Shown here: in pieces, positions 53,058-53,957 of the stretch
How the letters are laid out: each line of letters begins with the position of its first letter
Numbering within the stretch: the stretch's first letter is position 1
Notes under the pieces: model-generated
The model's database searches: none
Told to the model about the DNA's origin: nothing
Seen by the model: only the letters and a program-made list of their open reading frames with translations
Program-made: the position numbers and the translations under genes
Assembly: GCA_000437215.1 (NCBI GenBank)
Contig: FR898641.1
Span: 1 to 53,957, forward strand
Source of the DNA: Clostridium sp. CAG:440
Lineage (GTDB): Bacteria; Bacillota; Clostridia; TANB77; CAG-508
Length of the DNA stretch: 53,957 nucleotides
Direction of reading: 5' to 3'

Positions 53058-53953
53058 ATGGAATTAAAATATATTAAAAATAAAAATGATAATTATATAA
53101 GTGTAAATGATATATTAAAAATGGAATTTAATATTTCAACCAGATTACTTACAAAATTAATAAATCAAAAAAATGTGAAATTAAACAATAAAATATGTGA
53201 TACACGAGAACATGTAAAAATAGATGATATAGTAACTGTAAACATGGAATTTGAAGAGGAAAACTCTAATATTGTTCCATTTAATATTAAATTAAACATT
53301 GTCTATGAAGATGAGTGGATGCTTGTTATAGACAAGCCAGCAGGTTATGCAGTGCATCCTTCTGCTTTACATTACGATGATTCTATATCAAATGGAGTAA
53401 AATATTATTTTGATAAAATTCGGTCTAAAAAAGAAAATTCGACCTGTAAATAGACTTGATAGAAACACATCTGGCTTAGTTATCTTTGCAAAATGTGAAT
53501 ACATTCAAGAATGTTTATCTAAGCAAATGCTTAATAAATCATTTAAAAAAGAATACATAGCAATCGTTTCGGGTAAATTTGCAAATGCAGAAAAATCAGG
53601 AACAATAAATTTACCAATAGCTAGAAAAGAAAATAGTATTATTGAAAGATGTATTAATAAAGATGGACAAAAAGCAATTACTCACTATGAAGTAATAAAA
53701 CAATATAATAAATATAGTCTTGTAAAATGCAGTTTAGAAACCGGTAGAACACATCAAATAAGAGTACATATGGCTGCCATTTCACATCCTCTTATACGGT
53801 GATGACTTATATGGCTCAAAATCAGATTTGTTAAATAGGCAAGCACTTCATTGCTATCACTTAAATTTTATTCATCCCGTTACAAAAGAAACACTCGATT
53901 TATACTGTAATCTTCCAACTGATTTAGACATTGGGACGGGGTTTTTGTCTTAA
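53058..53953 (+). CDS. RluD-type pseudouridine synthase, two +1 shifts
   Basis: With shifts at 53421-53423 and 53797-53799 this is a 297-residue RluA/RluD-family enzyme. An S4-like region (MELKYIKNKNDNYISVNDIL...) precedes VVIDKPAGYAVHPSA-type sequence (MLVIDKPAGYAVHPSALH). The active site RPVNRLDRNTSGLVIFAKCEYIQ lies between the two shifts, and SLETGRTHQIRVHMAAISHPLI-G-DDLYGSKS spans the second. The ORF ends with TAA at 53951-53953, close to the window edge. The start at 53058 is preferred because upstream codons lie in the promoter. Confidence 0.92.
53421..53423 (+). other. CGG +1 shift site 1, rluD
   Basis: Codons are ATT CGG TCT in frame zero. Skipping C gives ATT GGT CTA (I-G-L), continuing KKKIRPVNRLDRNTSG. 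Confidence 0.9.
53797..53799 (+). other. CGG +1 shift site 2, rluD
   Basis: In the frame used after site 1 the codons are ATA CGG TGA. Skipping C gives ATA GGT GAT (I-G-D), restoring the family motif PLIGDDLYG. Confidence 0.9.
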
Positions 53954-53957
53954 GGTT

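Noticed and set aside
15993..53953. Random sequencing or assembly errors as the cause of the frameshifts
   Set aside because: All twelve breaks are a C directly before an in-frame GGA or GGT, always at the same codon phase, while the many other Gly codons and NNC-GGA junctions in these genes are intact. No other indel type is seen. A modification-linked basecalling error cannot be fully excluded without reads, but it would not be expected to respect codon phase.
15993..53953. Simple reassignment of CGG to another amino acid
   Set aside because: A triplet reassignment would keep frame zero, but frame zero stops within 1-20 codons after each CGG. The change of frame is required.
20320..53957. 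Pseudogenes
   Set aside because: The split genes are otherwise full length with intact motifs on both sides, and include genes that are normally essential. They carry no further lesions.

Overview
The window reads as the chromosome of a low-GC Gram-positive bacterium of the Clostridia type (Bacillota). The evidence is strongly AT-rich DNA, AGA as the main arginine codon, A/T-ending codons, strong AGGAGG-like ribosome binding sites, U-run terminators, RNase J, SpoVT, a GerS-like lipoprotein, MinD/MinE, sortases, clostridial prepilin-like proteins and a DUF951 protein. An uncultured gut lineage is my guess; no rRNA is present to place it.

Layout. 1-5.3 kb: WG-repeat protein, CNNM/HlyC protein and RNase J, with an unusual structured repeat at 3.2-3.5 kb. 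5.5-8.6 kb, plus strand: RluA-family pseudouridine synthase, serS and engB. 8.6-15.9 kb, mostly minus: DUF951, gltX, MazF, a GerS-like protein, and a minD-minE-rodA-dusB operon. 16-18.3 kb: a sortase and its thioester/Cna-B surface protein. 18.3-25.3 kb: dprA, folD, ligA, a second sortase, HIT and alaS. 25.4-33.5 kb: prepilin, Xre regulator, spoVT, KAP NTPase, comF, recD2 and relQ. 33.6-38 kb: three plus-strand single genes with strong promoters, interleaved with an O-methyltransferase and typA. 38-45 kb: a second copy of the structured repeat, plsC, cmk, an ATPase-Asp23 fusion, two unknown genes, tRNA-Leu and recG. 45-54 kb: metallophosphoesterase, tsaD, M50 protease, lysS, a coiled-coil protein, a large prepilin-like protein, trmB and rluD.

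The main discovery candidate is translational. Ten genes look frameshifted, and all twelve breaks have the same form: an in-frame CGG triplet followed by A or T, after which the conserved protein continues in the +1 frame. Reading the extra C as skipped gives glycine (GGA or GGT) each time, at family-conserved glycines such as the KAP Walker A motif, RecD APTGRAA and HKAQGSEF, and the Xre DYIIGLS end. recD2 and rluD need two shifts each; ligA and tsaD are normally essential. I found no in-frame CGG read as arginine in any other core gene. The only zero-frame CGGs are in three plus-strand genes of different codon usage (10983, 33655, 35287), each with an early CGG. This suggests that CGG is a hungry or unassigned codon acting as an automatic +1 shift signal (or that CGGN is a four-base glycine codon), which would also disable incoming genes.

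Other points: two copies of a repeat with long terminal inverted repeats and covarying internal stems; three genes with a hairpin between the ribosome binding site and the start codon; two pseudouridine synthase genes with near-consensus promoters placed as for leaderless mRNAs; a dprA gene with ACG where its start codon should be; and a prepilin-like protein whose C-terminus resembles a diversity-generating-retroelement target.
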